From Nephrocerus scutellatus (lineage: Eukaryota; Arthropoda; Insecta; Diptera; Pipunculidae), in NCBI GenBank assembly GCA_947095585.1, contig OX352763.1:116911908-116975907 (forward strand): 64,000 nucleotides of DNA, given 5' to 3'. Positions 22,341 to 32,053 of this stretch are shown in pieces. The position numbers were made by a program, and so were the translations under genes. Below the pieces are notes generated by a model. The model ran no database searches. It was given only the letters and a program-made list of their open reading frames with translations, and was not told the origin of the DNA. Each line of letters begins with the position of its first letter. Within the stretch, counting starts at the first letter, position 1.

Positions 22341-22859
22341 TAATATATTCATAAAGCCAACATATTTGAAATCGCGTTATATAAAAAAATGAAAAGTAAG
22401 TAAAATAATATACAAAATGGAATTTAAGGTCATTTGCGCTTTTTGCCGTTTTTCAATGAATAGACTTTTAGTAGTACGACGGCAACTATGCCCATGTCTA
22501 CTTAACTGAAAATTCGCAAATTCTATATACAATATTTCCGGTGGGGTTTGTCGTATTTGCAGAACTGCTCTGAGTGGAACTGATGCCGCTGAACGAAAGA
22601 AATATAAACAAAATACAAATCAAGATCGTGAAAGGATCTGTGCCAACGTAGGTGATAATTTGACAACTTTGGCCGTAACGTTGGACATTAAATGCAAGAC
22701 CACATTTCCTCGGGTTCGATCTGGGCGTGCCAAAATGTCTCGGAAAGCAGGCATTAAGGCGAAAATTCTTACAGAAGATCAAATTGATTTTATTGTTTCA
22801 TGGGTTGAGGACTTCTATCCGAGCGTCGAACTTGGCGAATTGTAGGGGCTAAGTAAGAT
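22341..22859. other. Spacer with an unrecognised 61-codon ORF
   Basis: A plus-strand ORF at 22,660-22,845 contains KAGIKAKILTEDQIDFIVSWVEDF. It may be a helical fragment of a mobile-element protein, but no family is recognised. Confidence 0.35.
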
Positions 22860-23915
22860 CAAAGATTCTTGAGTTTTCTCTATATGAGTCCTGAAACCAA
22901 AGTTCGCTCATTACCCTCCTTCCCCTCTTCCATATTCCCCGTCCTGCAATTCTACATCTCCCAATCACCATCCTCATCTCCCGTGCTGGATTAAGCTGTT
23001 ATACGTTCCGTGCCGAGAATCAGCCTGGCTAGGAGCCCAGTCGCTCACGGAGTATCTGGATAACTGGCGCCCTCCAGATTCTAGCCCAATAGCCTTATCT
23101 GCATACTGAGGATCTCTGTGCATATGGACCATCCTTTCTTCGCCACTCGTGGAAATTCAAATGACAGACAGTAAAAATTTTACTTTTGCTAGTTTTGAGA
23201 AATCTAGCGCAAATACTTTGAAGACCGGTATTTCTTCTTTATCGGACGGTATTACGGTGCCATTGCTGTCTACACCGGTAATGCTCCTGCAACGGTTGGT
23301 AGTGGTTTAACTACTGCCGACAAGCGCAAGTTGGCCTTGACAGATAGGCCTTCTACTGGCAGTGGCAGGATTGTGGCACCTCATGGCCCTTCCGTTGCCA
23401 GTAAGCTTGAAGGCAATTCTGATGGACGTTCGCGACAATGGACTCCATCTATACCGTCTACCGGTAATGCTCCTCCAACGATGGGTAGTGGTTTAACTAT
23501 TGCCGACAAGCGCAGGTTGGCCTTGACAGATAGGCCTTCTACTGACAGCGGTAGAATTGTGGCACCTCATGGCCCTTCCGCTGCCAGTAATCTTGTAGGC
23601 GCATCTGGTGGATGTTCACGACAACGGGCTCCATTTAGATCGTCGTACAAGGAAATTCCAGAGACCAACAGAACACCGAAGCAGGTCGCCAAACTAAAAT
23701 GGGCCCAAGTCCTTATTGATAAGCACGAAGAACGGATCAGCGATGACTCTATGTGTAAGCGACAGAGATCCGTGGGGGAAATCGATTCGATTTTAAAAAG
23801 ACTTAAAGTGCACAACACCAGCACACTTATTCACGCCATCGTTACATCTCAGAGGTCCTTCAGTGATGTCCTTAAGGACAAAATCGTAGTCGCAGTGATA
23901 GATCGCAGCTCTGCC
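22860..23915 (+). mobile_element. LINE 5' region with gag-like ORF1 containing a 63-aa tandem repeat
   Basis: From an ATG at about 23,161 the plus strand encodes a Ser/Thr/Gly-rich ORF1-type protein. One frame change near 23,300 leads into the open frame 23,331-23,942. A 189-bp unit starting CCGGTAATGCTCCT at about 23,273 is repeated at about 23,462 (ADKR.LALTDRPST, SGRIVAPHGPS). The end, TPKQVAKLKWAQVL and FSDVLKDKIVVAVIDRSS, matches the conserved C-terminal module of insect LINE ORF1 proteins. The upstream 22,860-23,150 part is probably the element's 5'UTR. The coding sequence stops matching abruptly at about 23,915. Confidence 0.7.
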
Positions 23916-24140
23916 AAGCTCTGTCTTTCCACATCACTATGATCCACAGGAATTCAAAACACAAGCTCATAGACATCTCCTCTTTTCTTCTTCTTTTCCT
24001 TAACGCACACGCTGTGCAAAGCATATATCCGAACATAATAAGATGTAGGGCGAGAATCCTCTCGATCCATGTGGCATTATAATGGACCATCTATTGGTCT
24101 AAGTGGGACAGCCACCACAACCTAACCTAACATAAGACCT
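23916..24140 (+). mobile_element. 3' ends of other LINEs fused to the ORF1 fragment
   Basis: 23,919-23,965 (TCTTTCCACATCACTATGAT and on) matches the Jockey-like C-terminus at 508-555. It is followed after about 90 bp by a second LINE 3' end, TAATGGACCATCTATTGGTC to CCACAACCTAACCTAAC, like that at 63,870-63,935. ORF1 is thus joined directly to 3' sequences of different LINEs, with no ORF2 between. Confidence 0.65.
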
Positions 24141-24945
24141 AGAAGTCTTATTTTCAGTGTGTAAGAAGTGGTTAACAAAAGGATTAGTTTATGGGACAAA
24201 TAATTAAACTACAAAGTTAATTTTTCAAGTATTTATTTTTATTATGGTAATGTTTCCATAGTTAGTTGTATTATTAAAACCTTGTAGAGATTTAAAGTAA
24301 ATTCCAAAAGAATAAACATAATTCAATCATCCAGCGCGATAACATATGCAAGAGGCTTTAAAAACGTTACTCATTGCTAATGCCAGCGAAGATTCTAGGT
24401 GATTGGGAATTATAAAGCGCTAGCTTAACAGTAATTACACGTACACTTTCGAATAATTCCACACATATTAACTTGGCGTCCAACGCAAAAGAAAGAAACT
24501 TTAGTTATGTCTGGTAAATGTGTAAATTTTATAGAAATTACAATTAACAAATTTTAACACCGAGCAGCAAAAGATTTTTAAGTAATAATATATAGTAATA
24601 GAATACATTAGCAGAGAGAGAGAGAGAGAGGAAAAACAAATATGTAGTGCAAACAAAAGTAATATTTAAAATTTTTTATAACTGCAACAATTTACTTTAA
24701 TTTCTTTTACAATTAAACTTTTAATGTTTGCTGTTTTTGCTGTTTTTGCTTTGCATTAAGTGCTACAAAATTATAGCTTTACTTTACTTTACTTTATAAA
24801 TAATGATTTCAGACGTACATACGGTTCGTCTTTACGTTACTATTTTATTCTTAGTGTATCTTTCAAATCAATTTATCAAGTAATCAATTAGCAAAATCAT
24901 CCGACGAACAACTTCGAATATATTATCATTTCTATGCGTACTAAC
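24141..24945 (-). other. Probable 3'UTR of the minus-strand 398-aa gene
   Basis: AT-rich and free of ORFs, directly downstream of the stop codon at 24,946-24,948. On the minus strand AATAAA-type signals occur near 24,228-24,240, just before the LINE 3' end. It contains a (GA)n microsatellite at about 24,611-24,630 and short TGCTGTTTT and TTTAC iterations at 24,728-24,795. Confidence 0.45.
24611..24631. repeat. (GA)n microsatellite
   Basis: About ten GA dinucleotides in the probable 3'UTR of the minus-strand gene. Confidence 0.9.
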
Positions 24946-27900
24946 TCATTTGATTGCAATGCTTTGAATATCTTCTTTCTTAATATCCGTTTCGGCGGTC
25001 GTGTTTTTAGTTTGATCTTTATCTTCCTGTAAGAAAATGTGCCAAAATATCCAGAAATAAAAATGATATTCAAATAGTTTTGTTCTTTATTTATGCAGGA
25101 TATGATTATGTTTTGTTACTCTCTTTTACTTAAAAGGAGTTATTAAATATTTGAGATTCATTCAAATTTTCTTAGCTAATAAAAGGAATTGTTCAAAGTA
25201 CGTGTGTTGGCGGTAGAAAAGTAGTATGGGAACAACTACAAATCCAATCGTAATACAATGAGGATGTCCTCGAGTTACGAGTGCATTTGTTAAGCGTTGC
25301 ACTTTTAAACTAAAATATAAGTAAAGCAGTAAATTTAACCTACAATTATAAGGTAAAAAAAGAAAACAATGTCTCTCGACAACAATGAAGACAGAAGAAA
25401 TAAATGTTCATGGCCACATAAATAGATATTTGCAGTACAGGCATACACCTCGGTCAACGTCACCACCCCACGCAATGTCGTTTCGCTAGTACATCGATAT
25501 AGTATATTACATAACGAGCTAAGAAAGTGGACGTTAAACGATAAGCACTTTTCAGCGAGTAATGTACGCTATTTTTCACACGACCAAAACAATTTTTCTA
25601 CTAAACTTACTCATGCGCAATTCAAAACTACTGTGGGAATGTGTGTTCGCTGTGACAGCAGTAAATAACAATAGTATTTTATATTTTAACACACACTAGT
25701 GTGGATAATGCCTACTTTCGAGGGTAGGTTATAGTATAGGAAACAGTCGCTTTTGTCTATGGTCATGTGAAAACGAGTCATAACCATACCCCGAATAACG
25801 TTGCTTGCCTTCGCTGTAACTTCGTTTGAAAAGGAAAAAATGCAACACGATTCCAACGAATTGTTTTATAAATACATAACCGTAATGAGATCCGTAATCT
25901 GTCTGTGAAGTCTAGATTTGATATAGTTTGGATGGATAGTATAACAAGGTTCTTTTCTACGACCAACTCTGAGCACCCGCTTTCTCTAAGCACTGTCTTA
26001 TTTACATTGCTTTTGATTTAAATCTGTTGACCATAGCCAATACATTTGAATATACAGACTTTAAGAGAATTAGAAGAACATGTAAGGACAGTCGATTGGG
26101 ATGTCATTTACTGCTAACCATCGCCAAATGATCAAGTGGAATTCTTTAATTCTAATATACGGCATCTCTACAACTCACATGTTCTTATAAGATCCAAAAC
26201 CAGTGGCAACACACCTTGGTTTTCTAACAAAATGATATTACAGCGTACACCGAGCATACAACAGCTGGAAGCGTTTAGGTTATGGGACTACGAGTCTTTA
26301 GAGTTGACGTCGATTTGGACCACTATCCTGTTGGCATTGTGCTCCGAGCGCGGATTGCATCATCATGAAAGATCCGTGAATCAGATTCGAGTACACCAAA
26401 CGACCAAAACAACTACGGTCAAGTGATAGAATTCGTACTAAAAGGAGGGAGACTAAGTCCTGGGGCTGAGATGTCTGGCGTAGAAGAGAAATGGACATGC
26501 ATCCACCTGAAGCAGTAGTCATAGAGATAGTAACGACTTGTTCGATTACGAATGTAAGCTATCGACTACGTTAGAATGCTGCGTACCGAGCAATGCAACA
26601 ATCTCATTGAACGCAGGCACACAAAGATCAATATAAAAAGCTCTGAAGATATGACAGTTCAACGGCAAAAGAAAGCAGCCTGGGGGAAGAATCTCGCCCG
26701 TGAACTAGAACAGTACAGAGAGCAAGGATTGCACAAGGCGTGGAAGTTCTACCAAAGATTTTATGGTATGACGCAATATAGACCGCGTTGCTCATACTGC
26801 AAAGACAAGGAGGGTAATCTGGTCGCCGATCTCAAAGGCGATGTGAAGAGCACTTTCATGAGTTTGCTAAATGGCCAGATTACTGAGGAATTAGAGGCTC
26901 CACCAATGACCGAAGACCACACTATGCTGCCGCCATCAAGCATAGACGAAGTTAGCAGAGCGATAAATAGGCTCAAAAATAATAAGACCTCGGGATCAGA
27001 TGGTATCCCAGAGGAGCTGATTCAATCAGGCTCCGACAATGGGATGGACTGGCCTGCGTCCTCATCAACCTAGTGTTGGAAAAAGTGATCCGAGGCTCTG
27101 ACGTAACGGCGAGAGGAACAATCCTCTATAAGTCTATTCAGATACTGCCTTACGCAGACGATTTCGACATCGTTGTGAGAAACCAAAGAGCTGTACAGGA
27201 AGCTTTCATAAAGATCGAGTGGGCGGCACGAAATGCAACATTGGTCCCCAATTAAAATAGTGGAGCGCGAATTCGAAGTAGTGCAATCCTTTAATTATCT
27301 CGGATCAACTGTAGCAGCCGATAACATCACGCAACCAGAAATACGGGCACGGTTACTTGAAGCCAAAAAAGCCTACTATAGAACGGAGCTAAATTCTACT
27401 CTGGGGGAGTCTGTTCCTTCGTTTGCAACAATAAAATATTGGGTGGGAGTTTAAGCGAGGCTGTAAGAGTTGTCAAGACTCTGTGGCCGTGGTCGACCAA
27501 ATGAGGTGAGTACACCAGAAATATCAAACAAAGCTTTTGAAGATCGGTCGGGTACTTCTGGGACTACCCTCGTAGCTCGAATCCGATCGAATCGAAAGAA
27601 TCCTGCTCGGAAAGTCCTTTGCGGTAGAATTTATGGAACACGACAACGAGGCCGACCACGACGACGAACTGAGTTTAGGGATGCAAAACTGGATGGCAAC
27701 GGCTCAAAATTGGAACCGTTGGAGACACCAGACCCCGGGTGTAGAGCCAAATATGTGACGATGAATACAGCTTCACTTTTGCAACCAATGGACCAATATC
27801 CGATTGCTAATTTTAAGCATCAATATACAAAACTTTCATTTTAAAAGCATTAGATGAAAAAATGACGGCGATAGAAGCCTAAAGGAATTTTGGAAAGAGT

Positions 27901-30223
27901 TCAACATTGTTCATGATAAGGCTTGGAAAAAAGTATCAACGAAATGGATCATGTCCCAAGACTATCGGGCTTGTAACAGATTCAAATGGAATTATCGGCC
28001 AAGACAGGCTTCTTGACTTTAGCAAATTAGAGGAACTAGTCACCTCGCATGATGAAGAGTTGGCGGCCGAAGACATTATTAATTTAGAAACAGTCAATTC
28101 GGATGTTAAGGTCGCTGAAAATGAAGCTGAAAAACAGCCTCAACCAGACTTTAGGTTGACCGATTTAGGAATCGATATGGAACATTGCACGCAGGAAGTT
28201 TTTGAGAAATGTGATCCTGTTGCGGAAAGATCATATTAAGTCCTAAGGCATAAAGATGAACCTGCATTATGCTACAAGGAGTTGTATGAGGAGAAAAAAG
28301 GCGGCTATTCAAAAGACTAGACCCGAATATTTTCAACAAGCATCGACAAGTGCAGCAGTTACATAATCTTCGTCACATGATGGCGAACCTTTTTCTAATG
28401 TCTAATGTAATGCATGGCTAGGTATAGTTTGTATGAGATTGACTCGAAGACCGTGCATTTGATAGATAGAGGTGATGTATGTTAGAGAGCGGGTATCTTA
28501 TGGTGGGTCTTGGAGGGTCTTGGTGATCAGATGGGTGGGGAAAGCCAGGCAACGCTGGATATTTCAGATAGTATTTTAAAAATGGTGAAGGGTCATCATC
28601 CTAAAAGGTAAGTCCTAAAAGGTAGTTGTGAGTAGATGATAAAAGGAAGTTTTTCACAATTCATATAAAGCGCAAAAGTAGGTGATACATTTTACATAAA
28701 TTGAAAACGAGTGTTATCAAGTCGTTAATATTTAATGCAGAGAATTTATATGTTTGTATATTTGTGCCGTAAAGCGATTTTTAAAAAAGCATTGATTGTT
28801 ATGGTAAAATCCATAAAGCAGACATAACGTTAAGAATCACACGAGATTAAGGATAGAGTTGTTAAATGCAAATTGCCACTGAAAAGCGCTCTTCACAAAG
28901 AACCAGATTGCTAGAACGAATTGAAGAGGTTGCAATAAGAACGACAAAATAAAAAGTTCTACTTACACTACGCAATAGAAAGATCGTTATCACAATTCAA
29001 AAATAAGCCGAAAATTAGCGTCAAAAAGTAGCTTGAATTGAAGATTACTTTGTAAAAAAAAAGGAATTTTCCAGAACTGCTGGAAATAGTGCTAGCTAAA
29101 CAATTACCTTCTTTGTATTGTCGTCAGTGCCTGCCGCTACAACAACAGGATCGGATTTTAATTTCGACAAATGTTTTTCGCGTGCAGCATCATAGAGGGC
29201 AACAAATTTGTCGCGCTGTTCTTTGAATTCGGCAAAGAGTTTGTCATCTTTTTTACCCTTCAGACGGTTTTCTATATCCAACTTCTTAGCATATACCACA
29301 CGAATATCGTCCGTCACAAATGGCCTGTCCATCTGATATTGCGTGCCAATCTCTCGGAGAGTTATCATCATATATCTATTCGCTGGCTTGAATATTTTTT
29401 GCGATTGGGGGGCAAGCTTTGTTATATTTGCTTTGGAACTGACTCCATTATTGAATTTACCACCAACTTGTCCGAATCCATTTCTACGATTTCGCTGAAG
29501 CAACTGTGATGGTGGTAGCGGTGGTGGTATGGGAGCGCCGACGTTGCTTCTTCGTATAAACGGTGGCATGTTATGGCCAGGATGCATTGGTGGTCTCATC
29601 GGTGGATGTATAGGTTGAAAAGAACCACCGCCGGGCGGAATGTGTAATGGTATTGGTCCCCGTGGACCGCAACCACCATGTAAAGGTGGTAACATTGGTC
29701 TGTGAGGCATATTCATGCCAGGATTAAAATGCCCACGGCCAATGCCACCAAACCTATGAAATCCATGTGGACGATGCGTCGGCAGGGGAGGTGGCATTGG
29801 TCCCGTTGGGTTCATAATCTGTTGTTGACCTCTGCTGTTAGGGTGTTGATTTCGACTATAATTTATATTTCTTTGAGACTGTCCCGTTCTCCTGTGGTTA
29901 GGTTTAATATTGTTATTGCGCAATGAAGGTTTTTCATTCGTTTTGGAATTATCCTTGGAATTTATGGTTTGCTTTTGCTGAGCATTTGCTTCTGGAATCG
30001 GCGGACTTGGATCATTAAAGTCAATATAACCGGGATTGACAGGAATCTGGCTGGCATTAAACATTACATTTATATCATTACTAAAATCATTATTATTTGG
30101 ACTCATTTTACTATGGAACCCAACTCCAGTGTTTTTTTTATGGAATTGTTTCTGTAAATATTGCGCTCCACGGTTGTTGAACTGCCTTCTGCCATTTTGA
30201 GCGAAATCACTTTTAGAAACCAT
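24946..30223 (-). CDS. Pro/Gly/His-rich protein, 398 aa, two exons, not recognised
   Basis: Exon 1 is 30,223-29,108 on the minus strand (372 codons, ATG at 30,223-30,221). After NTKK comes a GTAATT donor at 29,107. A TTTTCTTACAG acceptor at 25,027 opens exon 2 (25,026-24,946), which continues in phase 0 as EDKDQTKNTTAETDIKKEDI and ends in TGA. If unspliced, the frame would stop four codons later (375 aa). The N-terminal third is Asn/Gln-rich; residues about 130-250 are a Pro/Gly/His/Met-rich low-complexity stretch (PMPPPLPTHRPHGFHRFGG, PPLPPSQLLQRNRRNG). The C-terminal 100 residues are ordered-looking and charged (MMITLREIGTQYQMDRPFV, VVYAKKLDIENRLKGKKDD). No catalytic motif is seen. The composition suggests an RNA- or condensate-associated protein, which is only inference. 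The 4-kb intron is filled with mobile-element relics. Confidence 0.82.
26040..26240 (+). mobile_element. Jockey-like LINE fragment between endonuclease and reverse transcriptase
   Basis: The plus strand reads DWDVIYC, then NDQVEFFNSNIRHLYNSHV and NTPWFSNKMI, the linker typical of Jockey-clade ORF2 between the endonuclease and RT domains. It is short and broken, and fused to an RTE-like fragment. It lies inside the intron of the minus-strand gene. Confidence 0.6.
26241..27740 (+). mobile_element. RTE-like LINE ORF2, decayed
   Basis: The plus strand gives DHYPVGIVLRARI (end of the endonuclease), then RCSYCKDKEGNLVADLKGDV, IDEVSRAINRLKNNKTSGSDGIPEELI (RT fingers), ILPYADDFDIVVRN (the catalytic YADD box), a FNYLGSTVAADN..EIRAR block and YGTRQRGRPRRRTEFRD near the C-terminus. 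This is the order of an RTE/BovB-clade ORF2. A deletion between the fingers and the YADD box and several frameshifts make it inactive. Sister copies: 6,131-6,627 and 43,900-45,235. Confidence 0.85.
27741..28340 (+). mobile_element. pogo/Tigger-like DNA transposon, C-terminal transposase relic
   Basis: The plus strand reads MNTASLLQPMDQYPIANFKH, which matches the TxSLLQPMDQGVIxxFK box containing the third catalytic Asp of pogo/Tigger transposases. It continues with ALDEK, a FWKEFNIVHDKAWKKVSTKW block split over frames and EELVTSHDEELAAEDIINLE, as in the family's C-terminal region. It abuts the RTE fragment, is frame-broken and lacks the N-terminal DNA-binding part. Confidence 0.75.
28400..28571 (+). 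mobile_element. Helitron-like 3' end
   Basis: The terminal part has a short GC hairpin CCAGGCAACGCTGG (28,545-28,558) followed a few bases later by TTTCAGATAG (28,562-28,571). The arrangement mirrors 39,946-39,972, which ends in CTAG. A hairpin just before a CTRR-type end is the Helitron signature. The 5' end was not found. Confidence 0.45.
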
Positions 30224-30439
30224 TGCTATTCGAGCGAAACTGTTTTACAAATATTCAATGAATCTCTAATCTCTTATTCTATACAAATACAATTGTAACA
30301 AAAAGAAAATACTTTTATTAAAAAGGTCAGTTCTTTATTACTTTGAAAAATGAAACTTGACGATTTTTGCATTTATAAAAGAAACTATTAGGCATCCCCC
30401 TACACAGATAATCCGTCATCTGTCTACACACCTTTGTTC

Positions 30440-30446
30440 TGTCAAA
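30440..30446 (-). promoter_or_regulatory. TGTCAAA motif upstream of the minus-strand gene
   Basis: The word reads TGTCAAA on the plus strand, about 217 bp before the ATG at 30,223. It is included because of its recurrence at other gene starts; function unproven. Confidence 0.35.
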
Positions 30447-30486
30447 TTGGCACAAGAAAAATAATGTTTTATTAGCCTTGTTTGAT

Positions 30487-30600
30487 TTGCCGAGGAACAA
30501 CAACAATTGCACTGTCGAACTCCTTCTTCCAGCCAAACAACAGGTTTTCACAATTCTAAAGAAGGAATTCGACAGTGCAATTGTTGTTGTTCCTCGGCAA
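30487..30600. repeat. Near-perfect 42-bp inverted repeat (41/42) with 30-bp spacer
   Basis: The arms 30,487-30,528 and 30,559-30,600 are exact reverse complements except for one base (GAACTCC versus GGAATTC). Each contains TTGCCGAGGAACAACAACAA at its outer end. It would form a 42-bp hairpin 264-377 bp upstream of the minus-strand gene's start codon. It may be the remains of a young foldback insertion or a structured promoter element. Confidence 0.9.
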
Positions 30601-31228
30601 TAAAATGCAGCTATTATACTAACTTGTGTTACAGCTTAAGGTAGTTTGGAAACAAAAGAAGGCTTTATGATTCTATTACAAATTATCGATAACTATAATT
30701 TTATTGCGTAATTGGCCGTGTTATTTTTTAATGTCTGAGAAATCGGAGATAAGCCCTATTGCTTAGTTCAACCCATTTCCAATGCCGCATTTTTAGAGCG
30801 TGGATACACAGGCATGGCAATGAAAGTCATGCCAATGAACGTTGTAACTACACTTAGCGAAACGTTTGTGGGTGCAATGAGCAACAATTTTTTTTTGTCA
30901 AAACCAAAATTTATACACATTTGTAAGATCACGCAAGTTACCGTGATCTCGAATGTTAAATTTTGGCAGTTTCGGGCAAGCCAAAAATGTTGTTCTTTAA
31001 CGCCTTTCCGATAGTTTTTTGTGTGTTTGCTCTGTGCGATAGATTTTTACGTCAGTTTACTATTTTACTAATTTTACTGCAAGATGTACGGGAACAGACC
31101 TATTATAACTATTTTCTGATTGTTGGGCAAACATGAGCAAGCATTTCGTTGACATTTGACACTAGTCCATGCACGCGAAAGTCTATTATAATCGACCCTT
31201 AAGGCTTGATTCTAAGCCTAAAGCGGCT
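30601..31228. other. Spacer, no gene seen
   Basis: Unsupported short ORF at 30,814-31,014. A DRE-like TTATCGATAA occurs near 30,686. 31,128-31,192 is an inverted copy of 5,258-5,322 (shared GAGCAAGCATTTCGTTGA and ACACTAGTCCATGCAC). Confidence 0.45.
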
Positions 31229-31776
31229 GACAGACTATCGAACTTGACTGTAAGTTTTGAACGACATCCCTCAAAACTTATAGTGTGAACGCTGACTGAC
31301 TGACTGAAACTCGATACTGAAAGCTATCGAACATTTTTGTGATTGACTGTCAGTCATTGGCCATGTTTGTTTATGATCGATAATTGGTACACAAATCTTA
31401 AGTTATCTGTAATTTTTAACGTGAAAGGACGTTATGGACATGGATGAAGTCAGCAGATTTTTAGAAGAATTTGTAATTTTGGACCTACGAAAATAACCGC
31501 TGTTTGTGGGACATAATGAGGCCCGAATCTGTCTTACGTGGAAAAAATTATGGATATCGCCAATTGGTGATAAGTATGAAAAAATACAAGGCAACGGCGC
31601 TGGGTCGCAAGAATGAGCAATAAACAAGCCTTTTGTTGGTTGTCCATCTTTTCTCTTTGAAAATTAGAGCCTGACTGTCAAAACATACAACTAATCTGAC
31701 TGCAAGGCACATCAGTCAAAACTGACATCAGTTATGACTTATGATATGCAGTCAGATTCGATAGTCTGTCTTAATA
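31229..31776. mobile_element. DNA-transposon relic with TIRs and a MADF-like coding remnant
   Basis: GACAGACTATCGAACTTGAC near 31,226-31,248 is mirrored by its near reverse complement ending TTCGATAGTCTGTC at about 31,775. Inside, 31,430-31,622 reads MDMDEVSRFLEEFVILDLRK and, after a frame shift, RCLWDIMRPESVLRGKNYGY with QLVISMKKYKA. This resembles a MADF DNA-binding domain (LW......Y....R...Y..L). MADF or Myb/SANT accessory proteins accompany PIF/Harbinger transposons, so that superfamily is suspected. No transposase is left. Confidence 0.5.
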
Positions 31777-31796
31777 TGTAAATTCAACTGAATAGA

Positions 31797-31893
31797 ATCG
31801 ATATAACTCAAATCGATAACATCCAATATTTTTATTTGTAATAGAATAGAATGCCAATAACCCAAATGAACATGAACATATCCAGTTGTCAAA
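31797..31893 (+). promoter_or_regulatory. Promoter-type motifs upstream of ZAD gene 1
   Basis: DRE-like ATCGATA words occur at about 31,797 and 31,814, and CCAGTTGTCAAAA at 31,882-31,894, about 165-255 bp before the ATG. The sister gene has TTCCAGCTGTCAAAAG at a similar distance. Confidence 0.45.
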
Positions 31894-32053
31894 AAATTAA
31901 ACTATTTTTGTTATTTTGTGTAAAATTAAATTTGTATGAGATTTGGAAAATGTAAAGGCAAATTGGTTTATTGTATATTGACATTATGAATAAAAAGCAA
32001 AAAACTATAATAGGAACATAGTGCTACTTGTAAGAAAATCCAGTAATTCGACA

